Positions 44,748-52,653 of a DNA stretch of 55,531 bases are shown one piece after another; the first letter of the stretch is position 1; each line of letters opens with the position of its first letter. The notes beneath the pieces were generated by a model that did not search any database, had not been told where the DNA came from, and saw only the letters and a program-made list of their open reading frames with translations. Source of the DNA: CAYILR01 sp964364175 (lineage in GTDB: Bacteria; Bdellovibrionota; UBA1018); NCBI GenBank assembly GCA_964364175.1, contig CAYILR010000029.1, forward strand, positions 1-55,531. Reading direction: 5' to 3'. Position numbers and translations under genes: made by a program.

Positions 44748-45074
44748 CTAGTTAGCTTCGGCCGAAACTTCAGTCCATTCGGTTTTATAGACTGGCTGCC
44801 AGACGTTGACTTGTTCGTAGCGGTCGACGACTTGAGATCGTTTGTACTGGCGATTGATTTGAACAGGCGGCAGAGCCACTTGCTTCTGCCTTTCCCGGCG
44901 GTTGATTCTCTCGTCTTTATGTCGAGTCACAAAAGTATAGGCCAATGGGCCGTTGAAATCACTGGCTGAAAGCAGGACGGACGAGCGGGTTTCCATGGGC
45001 ATTTCTGCTGCGTGCGCACGGGTAGTGAGAACTGCGAGAGCTGCAACGAAAAGGATTGCGCGGGCCTGCTTCAT
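44748..45074 (-). CDS. Small exported basic protein
   Basis: A 108-residue product with a signal peptide cut near AHA-AE. The mature part is rich in Arg, Gln and Val with no motif. Its start codon lies 80 bp from the insertion sequence and only 13 bases after a sigma54-like element, so its promoter may have been disturbed by the insertion. Function unknown. Confidence 0.55.
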   Translation of the reverse strand: MKQARAILFVAALAVLTTRAHAAEMPMETRSSVLLSASDFNGPLAYTFVTRHKDERINRRERQKQVALPPVQINRQYKRSQVVDRYEQVNVWQPVYKTEWTEVSAEAN

Positions 45075-45087
45075 GCTGACTTAGAGG

Positions 45088-45103
45088 TGCAAGGGTCGGG
45101 CCA
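45088..45103 (-). promoter_or_regulatory. Possible sigma54-type promoter
   Basis: Minus strand TGGCCC-N5-TTGCA, one mismatch to TGGCAC-N5-TTGCA, with GG and GC 10 bases apart. The predicted start would be almost at the ATG of the 44748-45074 gene, leaving no room for a Shine-Dalgarno, so it is weaker than the other two sites. Confidence 0.3.
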
Positions 45104-45154
45104 GGGTGGTGGATGGATAAGTTATTGAATTGAATATGGATAATATTTGAATTT

Positions 45155-45164
45155 GAGCTGGGTG
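45155..45164. repeat. Target site duplication, left copy
   Basis: GAGCTGGGTG, identical to 46547-46556 on the other side of the insertion sequence. Confidence 0.9.
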
Positions 45165-45181
45165 TAACGCCGTTTAGTTAA
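45165..45181 (+). repeat. IS left inverted repeat
   Basis: TAACGCCGTTTAGTTAA; perfect complement of 46530-46546. Confidence 0.92.
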
Positions 45182-45523
45182 GCACGCGAAAAAATGATGA
45201 GAAGAGAAGGAATTGCGAAGGAAAAACAGGGGTGCTAGTCTTTTCGTTGCAATGAATTAAATGACTATAAAAAGGAGACCTCAAAATGACGAGGTCGCGT
45301 TAGACACCCCGCGTTTAGATTACCTAGATTCAATAAAAAATTCCACATCAAATATCTCATTGGCTCACTTTCTTCGAGATCCCGACTACTGATTCCGAAA
45401 CGATTTTTCCAAATTATTCTTCAACTCGTCGCAGGTAAAAACCAGGAAGGTTATCTTCATGCCCTGGAAAATGTCTTTGAAAATGAAGGCGTAAAGACAC
45501 CGTCCAAAGGCGCGCTTTCCCAG

Positions 45524-46537
45524 ATGAGGCAGCGGGTGTCGTATCGGTTTTTTAAGGACGCCTATGAGGAAACCTGCGAGATCCCCGTTGAGCAGATTCG
45601 AACTTTCCGAGGAAAAAGAATCTATGCGATGGATGGATTTGAACTCAATTTGCCCAGAACTGAAGATGTTTTAAATCACCACTACCAAGGACGTTGGGTG
45701 GGTCAACATCGACAACAATACTATCCCACGATGTACACCGTTCAGTGCTTTGACGTACTCTCGGAGGTTTCAAAAAATATTCGTTTCTCTCCCGCCCAAG
45801 GAGAGCTGGGTTTAGCGGAGCCCATGGTCGCGACTTTAGAAGCGGGAAGCGTTTGTCTTTACGACAGACTCTATCCCTGCGCCCGCATGATGAAAGCCCA
45901 CAAAAAGGCTCAAAATCACTTTATTTTTAGATTGAAAGTAAACTCATTCAAAGCGGCCACACGACTTCTGGGACTCAAAATTCATCGAAAAAAAATGATC
46001 ATTGAAGACGTGACTGTTTACTTCATCAAAGTCAAAAATCCAAAAACGGGGAAGTATGATTTGTTTGCCACCGATCTTCCCAGATACTGGGTGGACTCTC
46101 ACACGATTCGTTCACTTTACAATCTCAGGTGGGAAGTGGAGACCAGCTTCCTGGATCTCGCCAAGACCTTCCAAATCGAACAGTGGCATTCGAAATCTTT
46201 GAATGGAATCCTCCAAGAACTGTACGCCACCTTGTGGCTCTACAATTACACAAAAACACTGATTCTTAAAACCGGACAAATCCTCAAGGATCCACTCAAC
46301 TGGGATTATGAAAAACCCAATTTTAAATTCATTTTAGATTGGGTCATTCGTAAACTGTCCCGGATCTTCAAAAAGGCATTCGATCCCGAGCCCATTCTAC
46401 AAAGACTCGTCATTCGTTCCACTGAACGACGACAACGCCACTCTCGCCCCGAACCCAGACAAACCCGATACCCGGCCAGCCCCTATCCTTCCAATAATAC
46501 CGTCTGGTTTCTCGAGGGTTCTTACCATTTTAACTAA
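45524..46537 (+). CDS. IS4-family DDE transposase, N-terminal part apparently frameshifted
   Basis: 337 residues from the first in-frame ATG. The DDE core is complete: Asp in YAMDGFELNLP, Asp in CLYDRLYPC, and Glu in the Y-x2-R-x3-E-x7-K signature YNLRWEVETSFLDLAK. The same frame is open upstream to a TGA at 45287 without a good start codon and encodes family-like sequence (LLIPKRFFQIILQLVAG, then YLHALENVFENEG). The preceding family-like stretch (LDSIKNSTSNISLAHFLRDP) lies in another frame, and the only ATG with a Shine-Dalgarno (45286) hits a stop after five codons. The 5' part therefore seems to carry frameshifts, and the element may no longer move by itself. Confidence 0.85.
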   Translation: MRQRVSYRFFKDAYEETCEIPVEQIRTFRGKRIYAMDGFELNLPRTEDVLNHHYQGRWVGQHRQQYYPTMYTVQCFDVLSEVSKNIRFSPAQGELGLAEPMVATLEAGSVCLYDRLYPCARMMKAHKKAQNHFIFRLKVNSFKAATRLLGLKIHRKKMIIEDVTVYFIKVKNPKTGKYDLFATDLPRYWVDSHTIRSLYNLRWEVETSFLDLAKTFQIEQWHSKSLNGILQELYATLWLYNYTKTLILKTGQILKDPLNWDYEKPNFKFILDWVIRKLSRIFKKAFDPEPILQRLVIRSTERRQRHSRPEPRQTRYPASPYPSNNTVWFLEGSYHFN

Positions 46538-46546
46538 ACGGCGTTA
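46530..46546 (-). repeat. IS right inverted repeat
   Basis: Perfect complement of 45165-45181. Confidence 0.92.
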
Positions 46547-46556
46547 GAGCTGGGTG
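46547..46556. repeat. Target site duplication, right copy
   Basis: GAGCTGGGTG, identical to 45155-45164. Confidence 0.9.
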
Positions 46557-46666
46557 CTGTCTAAGGGATTGACGCGTGTCCAGGTATTTATGGGATTCCG
46601 CTTTGCTCTGAAGTAATCGATGAGTACAAAATTAAATTGCTGATTTATGCTTGCCTCCAATTCTGT

Positions 46667-47542
46667 TTATATCCAGTTTACTGTAACAGCTTGAGTTCCT
46701 GGTACAAAGCTGATGTTCAGTCTAGCCTTGCCAGTTTTTGGTTTTAAAACAAACGAATGCCCCCAGTGAGTACTGGGTTTAGAAAAATGAGTACTCAACT
46801 CGATCTCGGGCGTGAGTTGAGCACGGAAAAATAAATGAACTGCATTCCAGTTACCTTCAGCTATCGAAGATATGTCTAGTGTTTTATTGAACCTTGAATT
46901 CGAATCGGTCCCTAGTCGATACTGTGCAAGAAGATGCGTTTTTCCAGCTTCAGTAGAATCATTCAGGTCTGAGGTGTGAATTTGGTTTGAGATTTCTTCT
47001 AGAATTTGTGTTTTTACCGTATTTACATAAGAAGTATTATCAAATGCAGAACAAAAATCGTCTACAATACTTTGCGCGTATGTTTTAGCTGCGGAACTCC
47101 ATATTGGCTGGGCAAAGACTGATAGCTCGTAAGGTAAAATTTGTTCAATGCTAGGGTGTCTGCGCTTAAAATCGAAACAAAGTTCGACAATATTCTCTTC
47201 AGGGCCTATCTGACCTATGGTTTCGGTGACCAGTGTTCTAGGAGAATCGTACAGAGTTACGTCGTAAGATCGAGAGTTGATAAATTGAATCTGATGTTTG
47301 CTTTGCTCTAAAAAACTAGCTGCAATTTTGCTCACTTTCGAAAAATATTCAATAGTATGAACTTGAGCAGCGCCCGCGAGTAACGCAAATTGTGTTAGAA
47401 TTCCAGTTCCAGTTCCTATTTCAACCGTGGTTTCACCAGGGACTAAGGTGCTTCGAATAGCCTTTGAGTAAGCTTGATTTCGAACTTGATCGCGAAGCAT
47501 TTTTTGATGAATCTCGATCGGAAAGGATTCGGATATATTCAT
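46667..47542 (-). CDS. PRMT-like SAM-dependent methyltransferase of locus B
   Basis: 291 residues from the ATG at 47542 (overlaps the MFS stop as ATGA, with GGAG nine bases upstream; an ATG at 47557 is also possible). SAM motif I is VEIGTGTGILTQFALLAGA. The following ETIGQIGPEE resembles the double-Glu loop that binds the target Arg in protein arginine methyltransferases. The C-terminal half is beta-rich and contains THWGHSFVL, matching the THW loop of PRMTs. It would methylate Arg or another side chain, most likely on the 47-residue peptide encoded at the head of the operon. PRMT-type enzymes are unusual in bacteria. AT-rich compared with the pur region, which hints at acquisition. Confidence 0.7.
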   Translation of the reverse strand: MNISESFPIEIHQKMLRDQVRNQAYSKAIRSTLVPGETTVEIGTGTGILTQFALLAGAAQVHTIEYFSKVSKIAASFLEQSKHQIQFINSRSYDVTLYDSPRTLVTETIGQIGPEENIVELCFDFKRRHPSIEQILPYELSVFAQPIWSSAAKTYAQSIVDDFCSAFDNTSYVNTVKTQILEEISNQIHTSDLNDSTEAGKTHLLAQYRLGTDSNSRFNKTLDISSIAEGNWNAVHLFFRAQLTPEIELSTHFSKPSTHWGHSFVLKPKTGKARLNISFVPGTQAVTVNWI

Positions 47543-48753
47543 TGAGCTGATCTCCATTCATAAAGAGTAAAAATCATAACTGCCAGGATGCCACCACCCG
47601 CTAGGACGGGTATAATGTCTGTCTGTTGAGTGGCCAGCGCACCGGCAATAAGTGCGGAAACAGACATGACTGCAAGCTGACCTTGGTACTGGAGTGATGA
47701 AGCGGCCACAAGGGCCTGTCCAGAGAAATGATTCCGGGTTCCGAGATAGGAGGCAGTAAATAAAATATTTGAAATAACGTGAGCTAGAGTGACTAGAAGG
47801 ACTGCTACGATTATGTTTTCAGTTCTACATGACAAAATATAGAGTCCCACAAAAGCGATAACCATGGCCATTAGCCAAACTCGCTCACGAACGATGCGGT
47901 CGAGAATCCTGTTAGACGGCAGCCATGGACCAATGATTTGACCCATAGATTTTCCAATCGAAAGAAAAAGTGCAGGAGAAACTACCAAGAATGAAATATG
48001 AGTCAATGTTCCCCACTTTTGCCCTAGCAAAGGCAAAAGTGTCATAGCTGGAGTGGCAGCGAGCGCCAGCAAAGGCATAATGAGAACATGTTTTTTTTGA
48101 ATGGGTGACCAGTATGACCATCTTGTGTTTTCTATTGAAGATGATTGTTCTGGATTGTCAGTTTCGGATGAAAAGTCATTAGCTAGAAATTTTGAAAAAC
48201 AGAAAACTGCAATGAGATAGGAAACTAAATCCAAGGCTAAAAGTGGATAGGATCCGATCAATGGCCACAATAAAGCTGCAATTCCAAATGCCACGAGAGA
48301 TTGGCTAGAAAAGAGAGAGTTTTCAAATCTAGAAAATTCAGTTAATTCCTCGTTTTTGATTGCAGATGTAATAATCAAAGGCGTGAATGATACTGTAAAT
48401 CCCCATACTACTGATGACACTACCTCAGTGAGAAGGAGTGAGATGGGATATCCAATAACTAATCCTAGAGAACTGACTATGAGTGAAAATGCTCCTATAA
48501 TCTGAGCTAGTATGAGTGCTTTTTTAATTGCAGTACCAGTAGAAAAATTAACAGCAAATCGAGAAGCGATAAATCCTGGAGCCAGTCCGAATAAAAAAAG
48601 GAGACCGAAAATAAAACCACTCGCATGAGCTTTGCTGAATTCAGCGAGAACCACCGCTTGGCTTACGCCAGATCCAATGGTGCTCAAAAAGATTGCGAAA
48701 AATAATCCCGCAAATCTAGGCTGCTGAATGAGTGTTCTCCAAACAGTTTTCAT
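47539..48753 (-). CDS. MFS transporter of locus B
   Basis: A 404-residue membrane protein with about 12 hydrophobic helices and a central cytoplasmic loop (about residues 195-225). The general shape and the N-terminal LFFAIFLSTIGSGVSQAVVLAE segment fit the MFS efflux family. It overlaps both neighbours by 4 bp, so it is tightly co-expressed with the two methyltransferases and is the likely exporter of their product. Confidence 0.8.
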   Translation of the reverse strand: MKTVWRTLIQQPRFAGLFFAIFLSTIGSGVSQAVVLAEFSKAHASGFIFGLLFLFGLAPGFIASRFAVNFSTGTAIKKALILAQIIGAFSLIVSSLGLVIGYPISLLLTEVVSSVVWGFTVSFTPLIITSAIKNEELTEFSRFENSLFSSQSLVAFGIAALLWPLIGSYPLLALDLVSYLIAVFCFSKFLANDFSSETDNPEQSSSIENTRWSYWSPIQKKHVLIMPLLALAATPAMTLLPLLGQKWGTLTHISFLVVSPALFLSIGKSMGQIIGPWLPSNRILDRIVRERVWLMAMVIAFVGLYILSCRTENIIVAVLLVTLAHVISNILFTASYLGTRNHFSGQALVAASSLQYQGQLAVMSVSALIAGALATQQTDIIPVLAGGGILAVMIFTLYEWRSAQ

Positions 48754-49547
48754 AACGTTGCTTCAATCCCGTTTCTGGAGTCGGATTTTAGGAATTCAAG
48801 AAAATTACGATCATAGGTTTTGGGCACAGCTGCGGGGATAAAGAGTGTGCTTGAATATGTAACTGAGGAGAGTAAGTCTACGAGGCTTTCTACTGTTCCA
48901 TTGTGCTTGCTGGTTTCTTGATTGGAGCCATTTGCACTTTCGATCAGTATTACGTCGTGCTGGGGATGGAAGTGTTTCAAAAGGTGATTTCGGAGTAGAA
49001 CCGCTTGGTTGTGACTGACTGGATCGACATAGTCCGTTCGACGATTTCCGATTGAGCAAACATGGTAAATGTAGGTGTCGAGAGTGGGATTGATGTCTTG
49101 TTTGAAAAGTAGAATACGATTGGCTTCTAGTATCTGTGTTCCTCGTTCAATAGGATCTCTTTTGAGATCGTTGAGCATTGTATCGAAACTGGACACGCCA
49201 GGAATTGTTCTAAATTCATATTTGTTAGACTCTCTATCCATCCATTGAACAAAGGTGACTCCTATTCTTGGATGACCGGCCACGATTACAGCTACATTTG
49301 AGTTATTCTGAGATTCTAATTTTATTTTGCTTACAATTCTCATGTAGTTGTCTTCATCGATGGCTTGGTCGTGATAAAGATCACCAATGTATTCTACTTT
49401 TGATAAATCTATTTTGTGCTGAAAAGCAAACTCGGGTGGAATTGTACAAAACGTCAAAACTTTCTCTGAAGTGATGATTTTTTGAAGGGCTTCGATGGTG
49501 ATCTGTTCTAGACCTTTGATTCCTGCGCCAATAATACTGATTTTCAT
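48750..49547 (-). CDS. Tetrapyrrole-methylase-superfamily enzyme, borosin N-methyltransferase-like
   Basis: A 265-residue SAM enzyme with AGGAG before the ATG. Family features: N-terminal IIGAGIKGLEQITIEALQKI, AGHPRIG (GHP loop, residues 91-93), and IPGVSSFDTMLNDLKRDP (115-132). The last is very like the LPGVSAEDxLFADLxxDP motif of borosin alpha-N-methyltransferases (OphMA, SonM), and the later TLFIPAAVPK matches their FYIPP segment. No cobalamin or heme genes are near, and a short peptide gene precedes it by 60 bp. It may therefore methylate peptide backbone amides. It lacks a fused precursor, so it would be a split system. Confidence 0.75.
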   Translation of the reverse strand: MKISIIGAGIKGLEQITIEALQKIITSEKVLTFCTIPPEFAFQHKIDLSKVEYIGDLYHDQAIDEDNYMRIVSKIKLESQNNSNVAVIVAGHPRIGVTFVQWMDRESNKYEFRTIPGVSSFDTMLNDLKRDPIERGTQILEANRILLFKQDINPTLDTYIYHVCSIGNRRTDYVDPVSHNQAVLLRNHLLKHFHPQHDVILIESANGSNQETSKHNGTVESLVDLLSSVTYSSTLFIPAAVPKTYDRNFLEFLKSDSRNGIEATL

Positions 49548-49566
49548 ATGGGACTCCTAGTTGATC

Positions 49567-49603
49567 AAATGGAGCTGCAAGAAAAAATTTTGCAGCTCCA
49601 TTT
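49567..49603 (-). terminator. 14-bp perfect hairpin between peptide gene and methylase gene
   Basis: Arms 49567-49580 and 49590-49603 pair without mismatch around a 9-base loop. It lies directly after the 47-residue peptide stop. On the minus strand only ATTTGATC follows, so termination would be partial. Such hairpins commonly leave more transcript for a RiPP precursor than for its enzymes. Confidence 0.65.
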
Positions 49604-49607
49604 TTGT

Positions 49608-49751
49608 TCAGTTGTCTTTTGATTCTTCAACTTCGTTCTGATTTTGATTAATTGAGCCGATGATTTCATCGATATCGATCGGGACCGCAGCCATGCATCT
49701 ACGGTGGTCTTCTAGCGAAACCAACTTTTCAACTTCGTTTGAGTTTAGCAT
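49608..49751 (-). CDS. 47-residue peptide, candidate precursor of locus B
   Basis: ATG at 49751 with AAAGGAG at ideal spacing, stop at 49608. The peptide starts MLNSNEVEKLVSLEDHRRC, continues MAAVPIDIDEIIGS and ends NEVEESKDN. It is acidic, with an RRC step in the middle, no Sec signal and no family resemblance that I can name. Its own sigma54-type promoter lies upstream and a hairpin follows, then the two methyltransferase genes and the exporter. Arg and the hydrophobic MAAVPI segment are candidate modification sites. It is shorter than known borosin precursors with a binding domain. Confidence 0.65.
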   Translation of the reverse strand: MLNSNEVEKLVSLEDHRRCMAAVPIDIDEIIGSINQNQNEVEESKDN

Positions 49752-49807
49752 TTTATGCTCCTTTGTTTTGCCATCCAGCGAAATTGCGGATGGGTGCCAT
49801 TGCGTAG

Positions 49808-49823
49808 AGCAAGTTGAGTGCCA
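49808..49823 (-). promoter_or_regulatory. Sigma54-type promoter of locus B
   Basis: Minus strand TGGCAC-N5-TTGCT: full match to the consensus with GG and GC 10 bases apart. It ends 56 bases before the 47-residue peptide ATG, nearly the same distance as at 40802-40817. Confidence 0.75.
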
Positions 49824-49966
49824 ATGTTTTTTAAATCGGATTTAAGTACATAAAAATGTATTAATACGTGGGGTTGCCGCTTTGCTGTTTTGTTCCGTCC
49901 CTCAGGCGTAAGGTCTGTGAGCGATAAAATGTGGGCAGATACCTACAACAAAGTGGGGGATTTTCT

Positions 49967-50098
49967 CTACACTGGGGTGATTTGCACCCAACCCGCGAGG
50001 CTTTTGGGGAGCAGTCGAATCTCGTGCCGAATGCAGGCCTCAGTGACCTGAGGGTCTTCGTGGTGGCTTGTGACTAAGATGGACCGAGCTTGGATACC
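49967..50098 (-). pseudogene. Remnant of the 3' end of a hybrid histidine kinase gene
   Basis: The minus strand encodes 43 residues plus stop: GIQARSILVTSHHEDPQ... continuing to RLLPKSLAGW. It matches the last 43 residues of the intact hybrid kinase at 52654-54531 in all but a handful of positions, diverging only in the final four or five residues. No kinase sequence is found upstream. It is a fragment left by duplication or deletion. Confidence 0.88.
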
Positions 50099-50167
50099 CC
50101 ACCGATATAGGCGATTTTAATTTGTGAAGCATACAGAGTTATTGGTTGACTGAGTAATATCAAAAAC

Positions 50168-50968
50168 GTGACAATTGCATATGAGGGAAATGAAGTCATT
50201 GCACTGATTATGCTAAATGATCTCGAGATAAAAAATCGATACAAATTTAACAAAAAAACAAGAAATTTTTCATCAGCGGAAGTTGTTGCGAGCGGTCTTC
50301 TGAAAAAAACAAGAAAAAGGTACTACGTTAGTGTGTTGGGAGCTGAGCAGTTGGATAGGGTTCTATCGTTTCAGAAGTTTATGGGAAGCACGAATTCCAG
50401 CAGGGACGTGTTTCAACTCGACTCACCAGAACATGTTGAATCTATCCTGAGTGGTGCTGGTGTCACTCACGGCGTGTTTGTCAATGAAGAGTTGATTGCC
50501 TATCACATGACATATTTCCCGGGTAGGCGGGCGGATAATTTGGGGAGAGATTTGGGGTTACCCCAAAAAGACCTCAAAAAAATTGCCCATTTTGAAACTG
50601 TGTATGTGCATCCTGATTATCAAGGCAATGGTCTTCAGCAGAAATTACATCAATTAGGGAAGAAAGCCTGCGTAAAAAACGGATTTTCGTATCCCTTTGC
50701 GACAGTTTCACCGATCAATTATTGGAGCTTAAAAAATATTTTTAAATTTGGACTGGTTGCCAAATTGATTTTAAAAAAATATGCCGGGAATCCGAGGTTA
50801 ATTTTATTTTCAGATCTGAATTTAAAAAAGAAACCTCGATTTTCTAAGATCGTTCGCGTGGTCCCTGATGATTTGACGAGACAAAAAGAGCTGTTTTATC
50901 AGAGTTATGTCGCCTTTGGTTTGTTTGGGACAGCAAAGAAATATCAAATATTGTTTGGTGTTCCTTGA
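50168..50968 (+). CDS. GNAT-like acetyltransferase
   Basis: A 266-residue protein starting with GTG (no good Shine-Dalgarno, so the start is uncertain). The acetyl-CoA-binding motif A is VYVHPDYQGNGLQQKLHQLG, and the following TVSPINYWSLKNIFKFGL segment also fits the GNAT fold. Lys-rich and AT-rich. It is transcribed away from locus B and faces the DUF1571-like gene. It may acetylate an amine on a small molecule, peptide or protein; substrate unknown. Confidence 0.75.
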   Translation: MTIAYEGNEVIALIMLNDLEIKNRYKFNKKTRNFSSAEVVASGLLKKTRKRYYVSVLGAEQLDRVLSFQKFMGSTNSSRDVFQLDSPEHVESILSGAGVTHGVFVNEELIAYHMTYFPGRRADNLGRDLGLPQKDLKKIAHFETVYVHPDYQGNGLQQKLHQLGKKACVKNGFSYPFATVSPINYWSLKNIFKFGLVAKLILKKYAGNPRLILFSDLNLKKKPRFSKIVRVVPDDLTRQKELFYQSYVAFGLFGTAKKYQILFGVP

Positions 50969-51020
50969 TCGGTTCAAATCTAACTCCTCTTTTGTAAAGA
51001 ATATCAGGAAAACCGGAGAT

Positions 51021-51857
51021 TCAATGCGTTTCTTTTATTGCATAACCATAGCGAGCAAGAGCTCTGCTATTCAAATAAAAAACAATTTCTGTGGGTAAAT
51101 GAGTCGCTGAATCAAATTCGAGATCAAAATCAAAAAACCACTTAGGTATTTTGATCTCATGAGTTTTTTTGCGATGAAATAGATCATACAGATCAGAGAA
51201 TTGACCTTTGTTAAACTGAAGAATTAAAAACGCGAGCGTACCGAACTCGTTTTCAAGATCAAAAATAGAATCTTTGGACTGCAGAGTGCGGCTGACGATT
51301 TCATTTGAGTGTTTAGTGTAATGCACTTTGCAAGTTCCTGGGTTCACAGTGACCCCACCCTGGGTCGTTGTTTTTAATGACGGCAACTGCGTTCGTAGAA
51401 TCGCAGCCAATGGAATCAATCCGGCCCGATTCAGAGTAAAATATTCATCTTCCATAGCGTGAGTACCATCGATGGGAAGCGTATTTCCGACCACGAGCGA
51501 TGCAGGGATGTTGACCAGGAAACCCAATCCGCTACTTTTTCCCAGTTTAACCTTCAGCAGGTTTGATCCATCGTATTCAGCAATCATACCGTTGTTTTTG
51601 ATGCCTGTGGAACCCTGAGTGAGATAGGTCACTCGTGTATAGAGAGGTGTTTCTTGATAAATCTCAAGCAGGTCACGGCGTCTTTCTTGCCCAGAGAAAG
51701 TATACTCAACTTTGTTTAGAGTTCCGCTGTAAGAAGTGATGCGCCCAAAAGCCGTTAGGAAATTTTCGATGCAAGTGATTGCAGCGGGTTGGCTTTGACA
51801 AAGGCCTTCCTGGCAGACCAGTAAAATCGTGCAAATAAAAGCGGGAAAAATTTTCAT
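51021..51857 (-). CDS. Exported DUF1571/LolA-like protein
   Basis: A 278-residue product with a signal peptide (MKIFPAFICTILLVCQEGLC). The sequence YSGTLNKVEYTFSGQERRRDLLEIYQETPLYTRVTYL, the GMIAEYDGSNLLKVKLG segment and IDGTHAMEDEYFTLNRAG resemble DUF1571 proteins with a LolA/LppX-like beta half-barrel that can hold a lipid or lipopeptide. It overlaps the cyclase-family gene by 4 bp (ATGA). Role unknown. Confidence 0.65.
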   Translation of the reverse strand: MKIFPAFICTILLVCQEGLCQSQPAAITCIENFLTAFGRITSYSGTLNKVEYTFSGQERRRDLLEIYQETPLYTRVTYLTQGSTGIKNNGMIAEYDGSNLLKVKLGKSSGLGFLVNIPASLVVGNTLPIDGTHAMEDEYFTLNRAGLIPLAAILRTQLPSLKTTTQGGVTVNPGTCKVHYTKHSNEIVSRTLQSKDSIFDLENEFGTLAFLILQFNKGQFSDLYDLFHRKKTHEIKIPKWFFDFDLEFDSATHLPTEIVFYLNSRALARYGYAIKETH

Positions 51858-52597
51858 AGATTAATTTGGGCTTCAAAAAGATCGTCTTTTGTAAATAAGA
51901 CAGGGCAAACTGGAGACTCGGATGCCCCATCGAGCGGCAACGGGAATGCACTCAAAAAATATTTGCCAGCAGGCACTTCGCTCAAGGCGAGACATTCCAT
52001 AATCAGGGCTTTACGGAAAATTATTTTATGAATTGGGCGTTCACGGCTGCCAGGCTGGAAGTCAGTTGATTTCCAGGAAGTACCAAGGAGTTTGAAATTC
52101 TGATTGGAATCCAACCATTCGGCAGCTTCTACAGAAAGTGTGAAGGCATATCTGGGGTCGTGTTGATCTGAGGCATTATCCGGATAATGTTCGGGGGCGA
52201 CGAGGATCCGGTCAGGGGGTAGGGTGCTCCCTGTTGATTGCTGGATCGATTCAATCAGTACGGCCTTTGAAACTTCAAAATGAAAAAGACCATGAGCATT
52301 TTGAGCAGGTTTCCATTCTTGAATGGGAATTTTTGCTACGACTGTCTGACCAAAAAAATGAGAAACTTCTCCTGCCTTGAAAAAGTCAGAAATTTTCTTA
52401 CCGTTTTTTAGAATGTGAGCTGGGGCATCGATGTGACAGAGGCTGTGTGGTTTTAACACATGAGCTTCGTAATGAACGGGCGGTTTTTTCGGGTCGTCAG
52501 AGTTGATATCGTAAATGGGTTGGGTTTCGTATGGCGAACCCTCCATCCAAAGAGGATTTGCAGATTTTCTGATGATGGAGGAGAGAATGTGCGGCAT
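51854..52597 (-). CDS. Cyclase-family (kynurenine-formamidase-like) hydrolase
   Basis: A 247-residue enzyme. The metal-binding signature HSLCHIDAPAHILKNGKKI corresponds to the HxGTHxDxPxH motif of the cyclase family (PF04199), with the first Gly-Thr replaced by Leu-Cys. The C-terminal ALSEVPAGKYFLSAFPLPLDGASESPVCPVLF fits the family end. It would hydrolyse an amide or lactone-type bond. It is coupled to the DUF1571-like gene and lies 56 bp after the hybrid kinase gene. No tryptophan-degradation gene is near, so the substrate is not kynurenine by context. Confidence 0.8.
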   Translation of the reverse strand: MPHILSSIIRKSANPLWMEGSPYETQPIYDINSDDPKKPPVHYEAHVLKPHSLCHIDAPAHILKNGKKISDFFKAGEVSHFFGQTVVAKIPIQEWKPAQNAHGLFHFEVSKAVLIESIQQSTGSTLPPDRILVAPEHYPDNASDQHDPRYAFTLSVEAAEWLDSNQNFKLLGTSWKSTDFQPGSRERPIHKIIFRKALIMECLALSEVPAGKYFLSAFPLPLDGASESPVCPVLFTKDDLFEAQINL

Positions 52598-52653
52598 ATA
52601 CCTAACTTTAAATGGAATTGCCTATTTTATGGAGTCAAATCTGGTGGTGTTTA

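Larger units (their letters stand above)
45165..46546 (+). mobile_element. IS4-family insertion sequence, 1382 bp
   Basis: Perfect 17-bp terminal inverted repeats (TAACGCCGTTTAGTTAA at 45165-45181, its complement at 46530-46546) enclose one transposase frame. A 10-bp direct duplication of GAGCTGGGTG flanks it, the size range IS4 elements make. Intact ends and identical duplication indicate a fairly recent insertion. It lies between the small exported protein genes and the methyltransferase locus. Confidence 0.95.
49752..50167. other. Non-coding upstream region of locus B
   Basis: This 416-bp gap holds the sigma54 promoter (49808-49823) and, further up, the remnant of a hybrid histidine kinase gene end (49967-50098). 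Positions 49824-49966 show no other clear signal. Confidence 0.6.

Noticed and set aside
46557..46658. Minus-strand frame after the PRMT-like stop (TTG start, GGAGG nearby) that would have run through the IS target site
   Set aside because: No ATG/GTG at a usable distance from the GGAGG, and it is simply the continuation of the PRMT frame after its natural stop; coding sense not convincing.
49784..49799. Second TGGCAC-containing sigma54-like match between the locus B promoter and the peptide ATG
   Set aside because: GG and GC are only 9 bases apart and the -12 half is CGCAA, so it does not fit the invariant spacing.
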